DNA from: UBA877 sp034436335
GTDB taxonomy: Bacteria; Chloroflexota; Anaerolineae; Anaerolineales; Villigracilaceae
DNA: 12,851 bases
Direction of reading: 5' to 3'
Assembly (NCBI GenBank): GCA_034436335.1
Contig: DAOTVO010000052.1
Coordinates: 1 to 12,851, forward strand
Numbering within the stretch: position 1 is the first letter of the stretch; every line of letters begins with the position of its first letter. The position numbers and the translations under genes were made by a program. The notes beneath the pieces are model-generated. The model had not been told where the DNA came from. It searched no databases and was given only the letters and a program-made list of their open reading frames with translations. Shown here one piece after another: positions 6,701-12,291 of this stretch.

Positions 6701-7278
6701 GCGCCGAAGTTGGGGAGCGCCTTTGTGTGCTTGCAGCCCTGCCAGATTTCCTGAGGGAAGATGATGCGGTTTGAGCCTGGCAAGGTTTCCAGGGAGAGAC
6801 CGGTATTCAAGTCAATCCCGCAGCGCAAATAGGCTTTGTAGATGAGTTGGCTGCAATAATAAGCGTCTTCGCGGTCAGGATCGAGGAAATTCAGGTTGTA
6901 GGGTTTGCCGACCTGCGCCAGGCAATATTCGGCCACCTCTTTGCGAATGGCGTCTTGCTCTTCTGGCAGCAGACCGCGTCCCTCCAGGGGGTAGGCAATG
7001 CCAATCAGTTCATCAATCAGGAGGCCGCGCTGGGCGACCATCTTTTCGGCCTCCCAATGCCCGTCCGGGACCTGGAAGGTGATCACGCCGCGCGTTCCGG
7101 ATTCGACGCAGCGCCCGGCCGGCCCCAGGTAGAGGGCTACATGATCCACTTCGCCGGGGACGAGCCGCCCCACCAGTCGCCAGAACTCGCCGGGCAGGAT
7201 GTCGGGTTTGCCGTTCATGGTGCAGAGCACATCGCCGGTCTGAAGGCGCAGGCCGTTGATCATCGCGGAATGGATCAT
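6697..7278 (-). CDS. YiiX/C92-like permuted papain-fold (NlpC/P60 superfamily) hydrolase
   Basis: The 193-residue product resembles the YiiX/YebB-like permuted NlpC/P60 group, cysteine hydrolases acting on amide bonds, in some cases linked to lipids or the cell wall. Visible motifs in the permuted order are LQTGDVLCT (12-20), the histidine H46 in VDHVALYLG, E59 in CVESGTRGV, and the nucleophile C142 in AYYCSQLIYKAY. No signal peptide is apparent, which suggests a cytoplasmic place. The ATG at 7278 lies 13 bp after the diguanylate cyclase stop; a second ATG five codons later is possible. No strong ribosome binding site precedes either, so translation may be coupled to the upstream gene. The substrate is unknown. 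Confidence 0.72.
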   Translation of the reverse strand: MIHSAMINGLRLQTGDVLCTMNGKPDILPGEFWRLVGRLVPGEVDHVALYLGPAGRCVESGTRGVITFQVPDGHWEAEKMVAQRGLLIDELIGIAYPLEGRGLLPEEQDAIRKEVAEYCLAQVGKPYNLNFLDPDREDAYYCSQLIYKAYLRCGIDLNTGLSLETLPGSNRIIFPQEIWQGCKHTKALPNFGA

Positions 7279-7291
7279 AAGCGTTTCGCTC

Positions 7292-8185
7292 TCAAGAGGA
7301 CGGAGAAGAGGGAAATGGATCGGGAACGACGGCGTAGCTCACGGCATTCTTTGAGCCGGCTTTGACCTGGTACATGAGTTGATCGGTCAGCGTAATCATC
7401 TGGCCAACGCTGACGGCAGGTCGTAAAAAGGTCAGGACGCCTATGCTGAAGGTGACCGGCCAATCTTGAGCGCGCATGGCGGCGAGCAGTTCATCCTGCA
7501 AGCGGTTGATGGCGGCGGTCAGCGCTTGCGGTTCGGTTTCCATCATGAGAATGATGAATTCGTCGCCGCCCAGACGGGCGACGGCGTCCTCCGGGCCGAT
7601 TTGCTGGGCAATCGTCTCCACAACGGTGACCAAGACCACGTCGCCTGTCGCGTGGCCGAGGGAGTCGTTCACGTTCTTGAAATTATCCAAATCGAGATAG
7701 ACCAGGGTGCAGGCGGGCGGCGTCGGGCGGGCAAACAGGATGCGGGTGTTGACGAGTTCGTAAAAGGCCCGCCGGTTGAGCGCGCCCGTGAGCGGATCGG
7801 TGCGCGCATGGCGGCGTTCCTCGTCCAGGACGCGCCGGAGGGCGTCCAACAACAGGCTGATGACGATGAAAACGAGCAGGCGCGTCACCGTGTTCCAGGC
7901 AACGACGAAAGTGCTCGAAAATATCTCGCCGGCCAGCAGGTTCGAAATGCTCCACGTCAACACAGCCAGGGCCGAGATCAACAGACCGGCGTGCCGCCCC
8001 ACCCCCCAGGAAACAATTGAGACCGGCAGCAAGTAGAAGAGGGAAAAGGTCAATTCAAAGCCGGTAAGATAGTCAATCGCGCCCAGAAGCAGCACCAGCA
8101 CAAAAGAGAGAATCACCAGTTTCAGGCGCGATTGGTTCTCTAGATAGAGAAGAGAGGTATAAAGGACAAATTTCTTCGATTTCAT
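7292..8185 (-). CDS. Membrane-bound GGDEF diguanylate cyclase
   Basis: Diguanylate cyclases make c-di-GMP from two GTP. From the ATG at 8185 the product has 297 residues: four likely membrane helices (about 22-39, 43-60, 66-84, 92-114), a short linker rich in charged residues, then a GGDEF domain starting at TDPLTGALNRRAF. The DLDNFKNVNDSLGH metal/substrate segment and the intact GGDEF (206-210) predict activity. The usual RxxD inhibitory site before the motif reads GPED, so the arginine is lost and product inhibition at that site is unlikely. An ATG at 8197 would add four residues, but it overlaps the predicted -10 region/start of transcription of a very good promoter, so I prefer 8185. It is first of an operon with the YiiX-like gene and the epimerase. 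Confidence 0.88.
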   Translation of the reverse strand: MKSKKFVLYTSLLYLENQSRLKLVILSFVLVLLLGAIDYLTGFELTFSLFYLLPVSIVSWGVGRHAGLLISALAVLTWSISNLLAGEIFSSTFVVAWNTVTRLLVFIVISLLLDALRRVLDEERRHARTDPLTGALNRRAFYELVNTRILFARPTPPACTLVYLDLDNFKNVNDSLGHATGDVVLVTVVETIAQQIGPEDAVARLGGDEFIILMMETEPQALTAAINRLQDELLAAMRAQDWPVTFSIGVLTFLRPAVSVGQMITLTDQLMYQVKAGSKNAVSYAVVPDPFPSSPSS

Positions 8186-8199
8186 GGTTGTCCGCATTA

Positions 8200-8228
8200 A
8201 TCATAAAGGCTATAGTGCCTAATGTCAA
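8200..8228 (-). promoter_or_regulatory. Sigma-70 promoter of the diguanylate cyclase operon
   Basis: The minus strand carries TTGACA (8228-8223), a 17-bp spacer and TATGAT (8205-8200): consensus -35, ideal spacing and a 5/6 -10. Transcription should start near 8193, only about eight bases before the ATG at 8185 and downstream of the ATG at 8197. No Shine-Dalgarno sequence fits in this short leader. Confidence 0.7.
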
Positions 8229-8251
8229 AGGCAAAAACTGCCGATTGCCAT

Positions 8252-8280
8252 TTGCTTCTCCCTGCCGGCTCGTATAAAAT
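8252..8280 (+). promoter_or_regulatory. Candidate promoter of iorA
   Basis: TTGCTT (8252-8257) and TAAAAT (8275-8280) are separated by 17 bp on the plus strand; TATAAA at 8273-8278 overlaps the -10. The leader of roughly 80 bases contains GATTAC-like words (8314-8350) before the ribosome binding site. The -35 is weak. Confidence 0.45.
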
Positions 8281-8365
8281 AACAACAGTTCTCCCTCTGC
8301 CCTTCCAACCCCTGGATTACTGACCATCCGATTACCCGACTATTAGACTAACAAAGGAGTTCCCC

Positions 8366-10177
8366 TTGGCCCTCAAAAAAATGCTCTCCGGTAACGAAGC
8401 GGTGGCGCGCGGCGCCTGGGAGGCCGGCGTGCAGGTCGCCTCGGCCTACCCCGGCACGCCCAGCACCGAAATCCTGGAAAACTTCGCCCTCTTCCCCGGC
8501 GTCTATGCCGAGTGGGCCACCAACGAAAAAGTGGCCGTAGACGTGGCCGTCGGGGCGGCCTACGCCGGCAAACGCGCCCTGGCGGCGATGAAGCACGTCG
8601 GGCTGAACGTGGCCGCCGACTCGTTCATGTACGCCTCCATGACCGGCACCGAGGCCGGGCTGGTCATCGTCAGCGCCGACGACCCGGCCATGCACTCCAG
8701 CCAGAACGAGCAGGATAACCGCACCTTCGCCAAGTTCGCCCGCGTCCCCTGCCTGGAGCCCTCCGACAGCCAGGAGGCCAAAGACCTGACCGTGGCCGCC
8801 TTCGACCTCTCCGAGCGCTTCGACACGCCCGTCCTCTTGCGCCTGACCACCCGCATCTGCCACTCCACCAGCGCGGTGGAACTGGGCGAGCGCGGCGAAA
8901 TCCCGGCCGAGGCCAAACCCTTCCCGCGCAACCCGGCCAAATACGTGATGGTGCCGGGCAACGCCATCAAGCGCCACCCGGTCATCGAAGAGCGCATCCG
9001 CCGCATCGCCGAATATGCCGAGGACTTCCCCTTCAACCGCATCGAACGGCGCGGGCGCGCCCTGGGCATCCTCACCTCCGGCGTCTCCTACCAATACGCC
9101 CGCGAGGTCTTCCCCGAGGCCTCCATCCTGAAACTGGGCATGTCCTGGCCGCTGCCGGAGCGGCTCATCCGCGACTTTGCCGCCTCGGTGGAGCGGCTCA
9201 TCGTCCTGGAGGAACTCGACCCGTTCATCGAGGAGGGGGTGAGACTGATGGGAATCGCCTGCGAGGGGAAGAGCATCTTCCCGCTGACAGGCGAATTCGA
9301 CCCCGCGGTGGTGCGCGCCGCGGCGGTTCGCGCCGGACTGCTGCCTGCTCCCGTTACCGAGGCCGCCCCGGCCCCCGACGTCGGTCCGCTCCCCGCCCGT
9401 CCGCCGGTGCTGTGCCCGGGCTGCCCGCACCGCCCGACCTTCTACGTGTTGAACAAGTTGAAGGTGCCGGTCAACGGCGACATCGGCTGCTACACCCTCG
9501 GCCTCATCCCGCCGCTGAGCGCCATCCACACCTGCGGCTGCATGGGGGCGGGCATTGCGGTGGCTCATGGGGCCGCGCAGGCCGGGAGTCCCGAACGACA
9601 CGTGGCCGTCATCGGCGATTCGACCTTCTTCCACACCGGCATCCCGGCGCTCATCAACGTCGTCTACAACCAGGCTCCGGTGGTGACCGTCATCCTCGAC
9701 AACCGCATCACCGGCATGACCGGCCACCAGCCCAACCCCGGCACCGGTCAGACCTTGATGGGCAAAGAGACCACCCTGGTGGAGTTGGAGCCGCTGGTGC
9801 GCGCCTGCGGGGTCAAACACGTGCGCACCCTTTCGGCGCTGGACGTGAAGGAAATCGAGAAGACGCTCAAGGAATACGTCAAACTCGACGAGCCGTCGGT
9901 CTTGATTGTGCAGGAGCCGTGCGCCCTGCTGCCCGAGGCGCGCAAGAAGTGGATGCCGCTGGAGGTACATGCCGACATTTGCAACGGCTGTACGCTGTGC
10001 TTCCGCATCGGCTGCCCGGCCATCCTGAAGAGCGAGGAACTGGACGAGAAGACCGGGCGCCCCAAAGCGCTGATTGACGCCAGCCTGTGCACCGGCTGCG
10101 AGGTCTGCGCCCAGATTTGCCCGCGCGACGCCATCACCTTCCGCCCGGATAGCGTCTTTGTGGAGAAGACGCGGTAA
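8366..10177 (+). CDS. iorA: Indolepyruvate:ferredoxin oxidoreductase alpha subunit
   Basis: IorA is the large subunit of the enzyme that oxidatively decarboxylates indolepyruvate and other aryl pyruvates to the acyl-CoA, reducing ferredoxin. The 603 residues show the family order: a PFOR-like pyrimidine domain (AYPGTPSTEILENF, 28-41; GLNVAADSFMYA), a middle domain, the TPP domain with CPGCPHRP (350-357), GDIGCYTLG, GDSTFFHTG (418-426) and LDNRITGMTGHQPNPG (444-459), and a C-terminal ferredoxin domain. Cluster cysteines are C539, C542, C545, C550 and C575, C578, C581, C585. The start is TTG at 8366 with AAAGGAG (8353-8359) and a 6-base spacer. iorB normally follows directly; here it lies almost 1 kb downstream beyond mazEF and repeats. 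Confidence 0.96.
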   Translation: MALKKMLSGNEAVARGAWEAGVQVASAYPGTPSTEILENFALFPGVYAEWATNEKVAVDVAVGAAYAGKRALAAMKHVGLNVAADSFMYASMTGTEAGLVIVSADDPAMHSSQNEQDNRTFAKFARVPCLEPSDSQEAKDLTVAAFDLSERFDTPVLLRLTTRICHSTSAVELGERGEIPAEAKPFPRNPAKYVMVPGNAIKRHPVIEERIRRIAEYAEDFPFNRIERRGRALGILTSGVSYQYAREVFPEASILKLGMSWPLPERLIRDFAASVERLIVLEELDPFIEEGVRLMGIACEGKSIFPLTGEFDPAVVRAAAVRAGLLPAPVTEAAPAPDVGPLPARPPVLCPGCPHRPTFYVLNKLKVPVNGDIGCYTLGLIPPLSAIHTCGCMGAGIAVAHGAAQAGSPERHVAVIGDSTFFHTGIPALINVVYNQAPVVTVILDNRITGMTGHQPNPGTGQTLMGKETTLVELEPLVRACGVKHVRTLSALDVKEIEKTLKEYVKLDEPSVLIVQEPCALLPEARKKWMPLEVHADICNGCTLCFRIGCPAILKSEELDEKTGRPKALIDASLCTGCEVCAQICPRDAITFRPDSVFVEKTR

Positions 10178-10180
10178 TAA

Positions 10181-10220
10181 CCGGAGATAACCGGAGATGA
10201 ACGGAGATAACCGGAGATGA
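10181..10220 (-). repeat. Left 10-bp word array flanking mazEF
   Basis: Four tandem 10-mers begin 3 bp after the iorA stop: CCGGAGATAA, CCGGAGATGA, ACGGAGATAA, CCGGAGATGA. On the minus strand these read TCTCCGGTTA/TCTCCGTTCA-like, the same word as the array at 10981-11111 (TCTCTGKTYW), apart from C instead of T at the fifth position. The two arrays therefore face each other across mazEF. Confidence 0.8.
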
Positions 10221-10256
10221 ACATGTCGGTGGATGACTTGCGGGAGAAATAGGCTC

Positions 10257-10285
10257 TTGAAAAAACCGGCAAAAAGGTGTATCTT
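10257..10285 (+). promoter_or_regulatory. Promoter of mazEF
   Basis: TTGAAA (10257-10262) and TATCTT (10280-10285) are separated by an ideal 17 bp. Transcription would start near 10292, leaving a short leader that contains AGGAGGT (10302-10308), six bases before the mazE ATG. MazE of other bacteria represses its own promoter; no clear palindromic operator was found here. Confidence 0.6.
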
Positions 10286-10314
10286 TGTTGTAGAAACATA
10301 CAGGAGGTAGCCTT

Positions 10315-10560
10315 ATGCTCACAAAAGTTCAAAAATGGGGCAATAGCCTTGCCTTGCGAATCCCGAAAGCCTTTGCGATTGACGCTCAATTAGCGCACGA
10401 TTCTCTGGTTGAAATCAGCCTCGTCAAAGGCAGAATTATTGTGACGCCGGTTGCTTCAGCGCCGAGTTGGACGCTTGAAGAATTGCTTGCAGGGATCACC
10501 CAAGACAATCTTCACGCTGAAGTGGATACGGGATTTGCCGTAGGAAACGAGATTTGGTGA
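10315..10560 (+). CDS. mazE: MazE-like antitoxin, AbrB/SpoVT fold
   Basis: The 81-residue protein should bind and neutralise the MazF toxin encoded next to it and repress the pair's promoter. Its first half, LTKVQKWGNSLALRIPKA, is the typical swapped-hairpin AbrB DNA-binding domain of MazE/ChpR/PemI antitoxins, followed by VEISLVKGRIIVTPV. The second half (about residues 50-81, WTLEELLAGITQDN and ending VGNEIW) is the acidic arm that wraps the toxin. The ATG at 10315 has a strong AGGAGGT site. The stop is 4 bp before mazF. Codon use is visibly richer in A and T than in iorA and iorB, which suggests acquisition by transfer. Confidence 0.9.
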   Translation: MLTKVQKWGNSLALRIPKAFAIDAQLAHDSLVEISLVKGRIIVTPVASAPSWTLEELLAGITQDNLHAEVDTGFAVGNEIW

Positions 10561-10564
10561 GCCT

Positions 10565-10915
10565 ATGGCATACGTTCCCGACAGCGGCGACATTGTTTGG
10601 ATGATGTTCAATCCGCAAGCAGGACATGAACAAGCGGGGCATAGACCGGCGCTGGTTTTGTCTCCCGAAGCCTATAACGGCAAAGTTGGTCTGGCCTTGT
10701 TTTGCCCGATTACCGGTCAAGTCAAAGGGTATCCGTTTGAAGTTTTGATCCCTGAGGGGTTGGCAGTGAAGGGCGCAATCTTATCTGATCAAGTCAAGAG
10801 TCTTGATTGGAAAGCAAGGCAAGCAGAATTCATTTGCAAGTTGCCACCTGAAAAGTTCAATGAAGTCGTCAAGAAGTTAAGCGCCTTGATTCGCGAGCCA
10901 CTGCAAAACAGGTAG
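10565..10915 (+). CDS. mazF: MazF-like endoribonuclease toxin
   Basis: MazF/PemK toxins cleave mRNA at short sequences and stop growth when the antitoxin is lost. The 116-residue product closely follows the E. coli MazF pattern: YVPDSGDIVWMMFNP at the start, EQAGHRPALVLSPEAYN with R27 at the catalytic arginine place, CPITGQVKGYPFEV with T50 at the catalytic threonine place, and LSDQVKSLDW. The length is normal and there is no sign of inactivation, so it is probably functional. The ATG at 10565 is 4 bp after mazE with a weak ribosome binding site (GGTGAG), fitting lower, coupled translation of the toxin. The pair sits in the gap between iorA and iorB, between facing 10-bp arrays. The RNA target cannot be read from the sequence. 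Confidence 0.93.
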   Translation: MAYVPDSGDIVWMMFNPQAGHEQAGHRPALVLSPEAYNGKVGLALFCPITGQVKGYPFEVLIPEGLAVKGAILSDQVKSLDWKARQAEFICKLPPEKFNEVVKKLSALIREPLQNR

Positions 10916-10960
10916 GGGTGCAGAGCAAAAAGCGTGCCAACATTGCCTGCGCCTGCAAGC

Positions 10961-10976
10961 CAGGATCATTATCCTG
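10961..10976. repeat. Small hairpin just before the right 10-bp array
   Basis: CAGGAT (10962-10967) and ATCCTG (10971-10976 or nearby) are complementary around a short loop (CATT). The stem is only 6 bp and lacks a following T run, so it is a weak candidate for a terminator of mazEF. Confidence 0.3.
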
Positions 10977-10980
10977 CTCC

Positions 10981-11111
10981 TCTCTGTTTCTCTCTGTTTC
11001 TCTCTGGTCTTCTCTGTTCATCTCTGTTTATCTCTGGTTTTCTCTGGTCTTCTCTGTTCATCTCTGGTTTTCTCTGGTCTTCTCTGTTCATCTCTGGTTC
11101 ATCTCTGGTTC
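10981..11111 (+). repeat. Right 10-bp word array flanking mazEF, with 30-bp higher-order copies
   Basis: Twelve tandem 10-mers in perfect register from 10981 to 11100, all beginning TCTCTG (for example TCTCTGTTTC, TCTCTGGTCT, TCTCTGTTCA, TCTCTGGTTT), then one more at 11102-11111 after a single inserted A. The blocks 11031-11060 and 11061-11090 are identical 30-mers, so the array has also grown by whole three-word units. It lies between mazF and the ribosome binding site of iorB and faces the array at 10181-10220. Confidence 0.9.
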
Positions 11112-11161
11112 ACCCTGCCGGCACGCTATCCTGGCGGGAGATGAGAACAAAAGGAGTCCTC

Positions 11162-11785
11162 ATGAAAGATGTCATCAACTTCCTTCTCTGCGGAGTCGGC
11201 GGTCAGGGGACGGTGCTGGCCAGCGACGTGCTGGTCAATGTTGGGCTGGCGGCCGGGCTGGACGCCAAGCAGGCCGAAGTGCACGGCATGAGCCAGCGCG
11301 GCGGCAGCGTCACCAGTCACGTGCGCTGGGGGCGTGAAGTGCATTCCCCCATTGTCGGCGCGGGCGAAGCGGACGTCCTGCTCGCCTTCGAGAAACTGGA
11401 GGCCGTGCGCAACCTGCGCGCCCTGCAGCCGGGCGGCGTGGCGCTCATCAACACCCAGGCCATCGTCCCGCTGACGGTCACCTCCGGCGGGCAGACCTAT
11501 CCCTCGGATGACGAAATCCGCGCCGCCTTCGCCGCCCTGACCCGGCGCGTCCATTTCGTGGACGGCGAGCGCATCGCCGAGGAACTGGGCAACCTGCGCG
11601 TCGCCAACGTCGTCCTCTTGGGGGCGCTCTCGGCCCTGCTGGAGGCCGACCCGGCCCTGGAGGGCGCCGCGCTGACGCCTGAGACGTGGATGAACGTCAT
11701 CGAAGCGCGCGTCCCGCCCAAGTACCTGGAGTTGAACCGCCGGGCGTTTGAAGAGGGGAGGAGGGCGGTGGGCGGTGAGCAGTGA
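11162..11785 (+). CDS. iorB: Indolepyruvate:ferredoxin oxidoreductase beta subunit
   Basis: IorB is the small subunit of the aryl-pyruvate oxidoreductase and pairs with IorA in the cytoplasm. The 207-residue product matches the gamma-type domain of 2-oxoacid:acceptor oxidoreductases: LLCGVGGQGTVLASDVL (8-24), the signature EVHGMSQRGGSVTSHVRWG (39-57), SPIVGAGEADVLLAFEKLEA, and a helical C-terminus (PPKYLELNRRAFEEG). I chose the ATG at 11162, with AAGGAG (11151-11156) just upstream. The frame is open back to 10934 only because the 10-bp array has no stops in it. The TGA stop lies in a heptamer array that begins at 11777. Expression in step with iorA must pass through the mazEF module or use a separate promoter, which I could not identify. 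Confidence 0.95.
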   Translation: MKDVINFLLCGVGGQGTVLASDVLVNVGLAAGLDAKQAEVHGMSQRGGSVTSHVRWGREVHSPIVGAGEADVLLAFEKLEAVRNLRALQPGGVALINTQAIVPLTVTSGGQTYPSDDEIRAAFAALTRRVHFVDGERIAEELGNLRVANVVLLGALSALLEADPALEGAALTPETWMNVIEARVPPKYLELNRRAFEEGRRAVGGEQ

Positions 11786-11811
11786 ACAGTGTTCAGTGTT
11801 CAGTGTTCAGT
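11777..11811 (+). repeat. Left heptamer array, containing the iorB stop
   Basis: Five tandem heptamers: GAGCAGT, GAACAGT, then GTTCAGT three times (11791-11811). The iorB TGA (11783-11785) spans the first and second units. Further heptamer-like words with another sequence follow: GACTAGC, GACTAAC, GGCTCAT, GACTCCC (11817-11844). The word AGTGARC is the complement of the array at 12082-12130. Confidence 0.8.
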
Positions 11812-11833
11812 GGACGGACTAGCGACTAACGGC

Positions 11834-12034
11834 TCATGACTCCCCAAACCGTTGCAGACTTCCGAAGTCTGTGAGACTTCGGAAGTCTATCTGAATCCAC
11901 TCCCTTTGCACGCGTTCTCGGAGAGAAGGCTTGAGGCTGCCCGGTGTACCCAAATCAACGGAACAGCCGCCGAATCGCTGCGTCAATTCGGCATGTCGCT
12001 GTTTCAGGACTTGCAGGATGAATTCTCGTTTCAT
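11834..12034 (-). pseudogene. Probable 5' relic of an MNT-type nucleotidyltransferase gene
   Basis: From the ATG at 12034 the minus strand encodes MKREFILQVLKQRHAELTQR followed by FGG. This closely resembles the beginning of MNT-domain nucleotidyltransferases (MntA-like antitoxins of HEPN/MNT pairs), which continue with a [L/A]LFGSxARG active-site motif. Here that motif is absent: the frame reads CSVDLGTPGSL and then runs through the palindrome at 11856-11888 to a stop at 11834. It therefore looks like the first part of a gene whose body was lost. A TATAAT box (12046-12041) ends six bases before the ATG. The similarity covers only about 22 residues, so a chance match or another helical protein cannot be excluded. 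Confidence 0.42.
11856..11888. repeat. Nested palindrome, 15-bp arms with a 3-base loop
   Basis: AGACTTCCGAAGTCT (11856-11870) and AGACTTCGGAAGTCT (11874-11888) are perfect reverse complements around GTG. Each arm is itself a palindrome of AGACTTC and GAAGTCT around one base, so both one long hairpin and two short ones can form. No T run follows, so it is not a typical terminator. It resembles a dispersed REP- or MITE-like unit rather than a gene signal. Confidence 0.85.
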
Positions 12035-12040
12035 GCTTGA

Positions 12041-12046
12041 ATTATA
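12041..12046 (-). promoter_or_regulatory. Candidate -10 box of the MNT relic (leaderless type)
   Basis: On the minus strand TATAAT is followed by TCAAGC and the ATG at 12034, placing the expected transcription start on the A of the ATG. No convincing -35 was found. It is the third case of this arrangement in the window (with alr and the epimerase). Confidence 0.4.
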
Positions 12047-12081
12047 ATACAAGCATCTTGAAATCCCTCCCCGCCACTGAT

Positions 12082-12130
12082 GACCACTGCTCACTGATAA
12101 CTGATAACTGTTCACTGATAACTGCTCACT
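12082..12130 (-). repeat. Right heptamer array facing the one at 11777
   Basis: Seven tandem heptamers on the plus strand: GACCACT, GCTCACT, GATAACT, GATAACT, GTTCACT, GATAACT, GCTCACT. On the minus strand these read AGTGAGC, AGTTATC, AGTGAAC, the same word as AGTGARC in the array 11777-11811 but in the opposite orientation. The array ends exactly where the duplicated LRR gene start begins (GAACCCC, 12131). Confidence 0.8.
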
Positions 12131-12131
12131 G

Positions 12132-12260
12132 AACCCCATGCCCACCCCTTACGAAATCGCCCTCGCCCTCATCCGCCAAGCCGCCCCAGCGGAGACTGCC
12201 AAAGTCTACCCGCCCTCCTTCGTGCGCACTTGCACCTGGCGCAATTGCAGGTGTTCGTGA
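12132..12260 (+). pseudogene. Relic copy of an LRR gene start
   Basis: From the ATG at 12138 this reads MPTPYEIALALIRQAA and then departs into unrelated codons up to a TGA at 12258-12260 (40 residues). The bases 12132-12184 match 12286-12335, which is the start of the real LRR gene, including the AACCCC before the ATG, with one codon inserted and several substitutions. It is therefore a duplicated and decayed gene start, not an independent small gene. A 6-bp inverted pair CACCTG/CAGGTG follows at about 12232-12252. Confidence 0.65.
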
Positions 12261-12264
12261 CCCC

Positions 12265-12280
12265 ATTCGTGCATTCGTGG
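12265..12280 (+). repeat. Two tandem 8-bp words before the LRR gene
   Basis: ATTCGTGC and ATTCGTGG stand in tandem, with a related TTCGTG at 12254-12259. This small group resembles the other word arrays of the window, but it is too short to prove the same origin. Confidence 0.45.
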
Positions 12281-12291
12281 ACGGTAACCCC

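Noticed and set aside
8348..9970. 540-codon open frame on the minus strand opposite iorA
   Set aside because: It is a shadow of the GC-rich iorA codons: composition is dominated by G, A, D and H, there is no family similarity or ribosome binding site, and iorA is certain.
10981..11111. CRISPR array
   Set aside because: The units are contiguous 10-mers without unique spacers, and no cas genes are present.
10934..11161. Long N-terminal extension of iorB with repeated hydrophobic decapeptides, which could look like membrane anchors
   Set aside because: It is translation of the 10-bp array. IorB is a soluble subunit, similarity begins at MKDVINFLLCG, and the ATG at 11162 has its own ribosome binding site.
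11856..11888. Rho-independent terminator of iorB
   Set aside because: The stem is strong but no T run follows on either strand, and the arms have a nested palindromic form unlike terminators.
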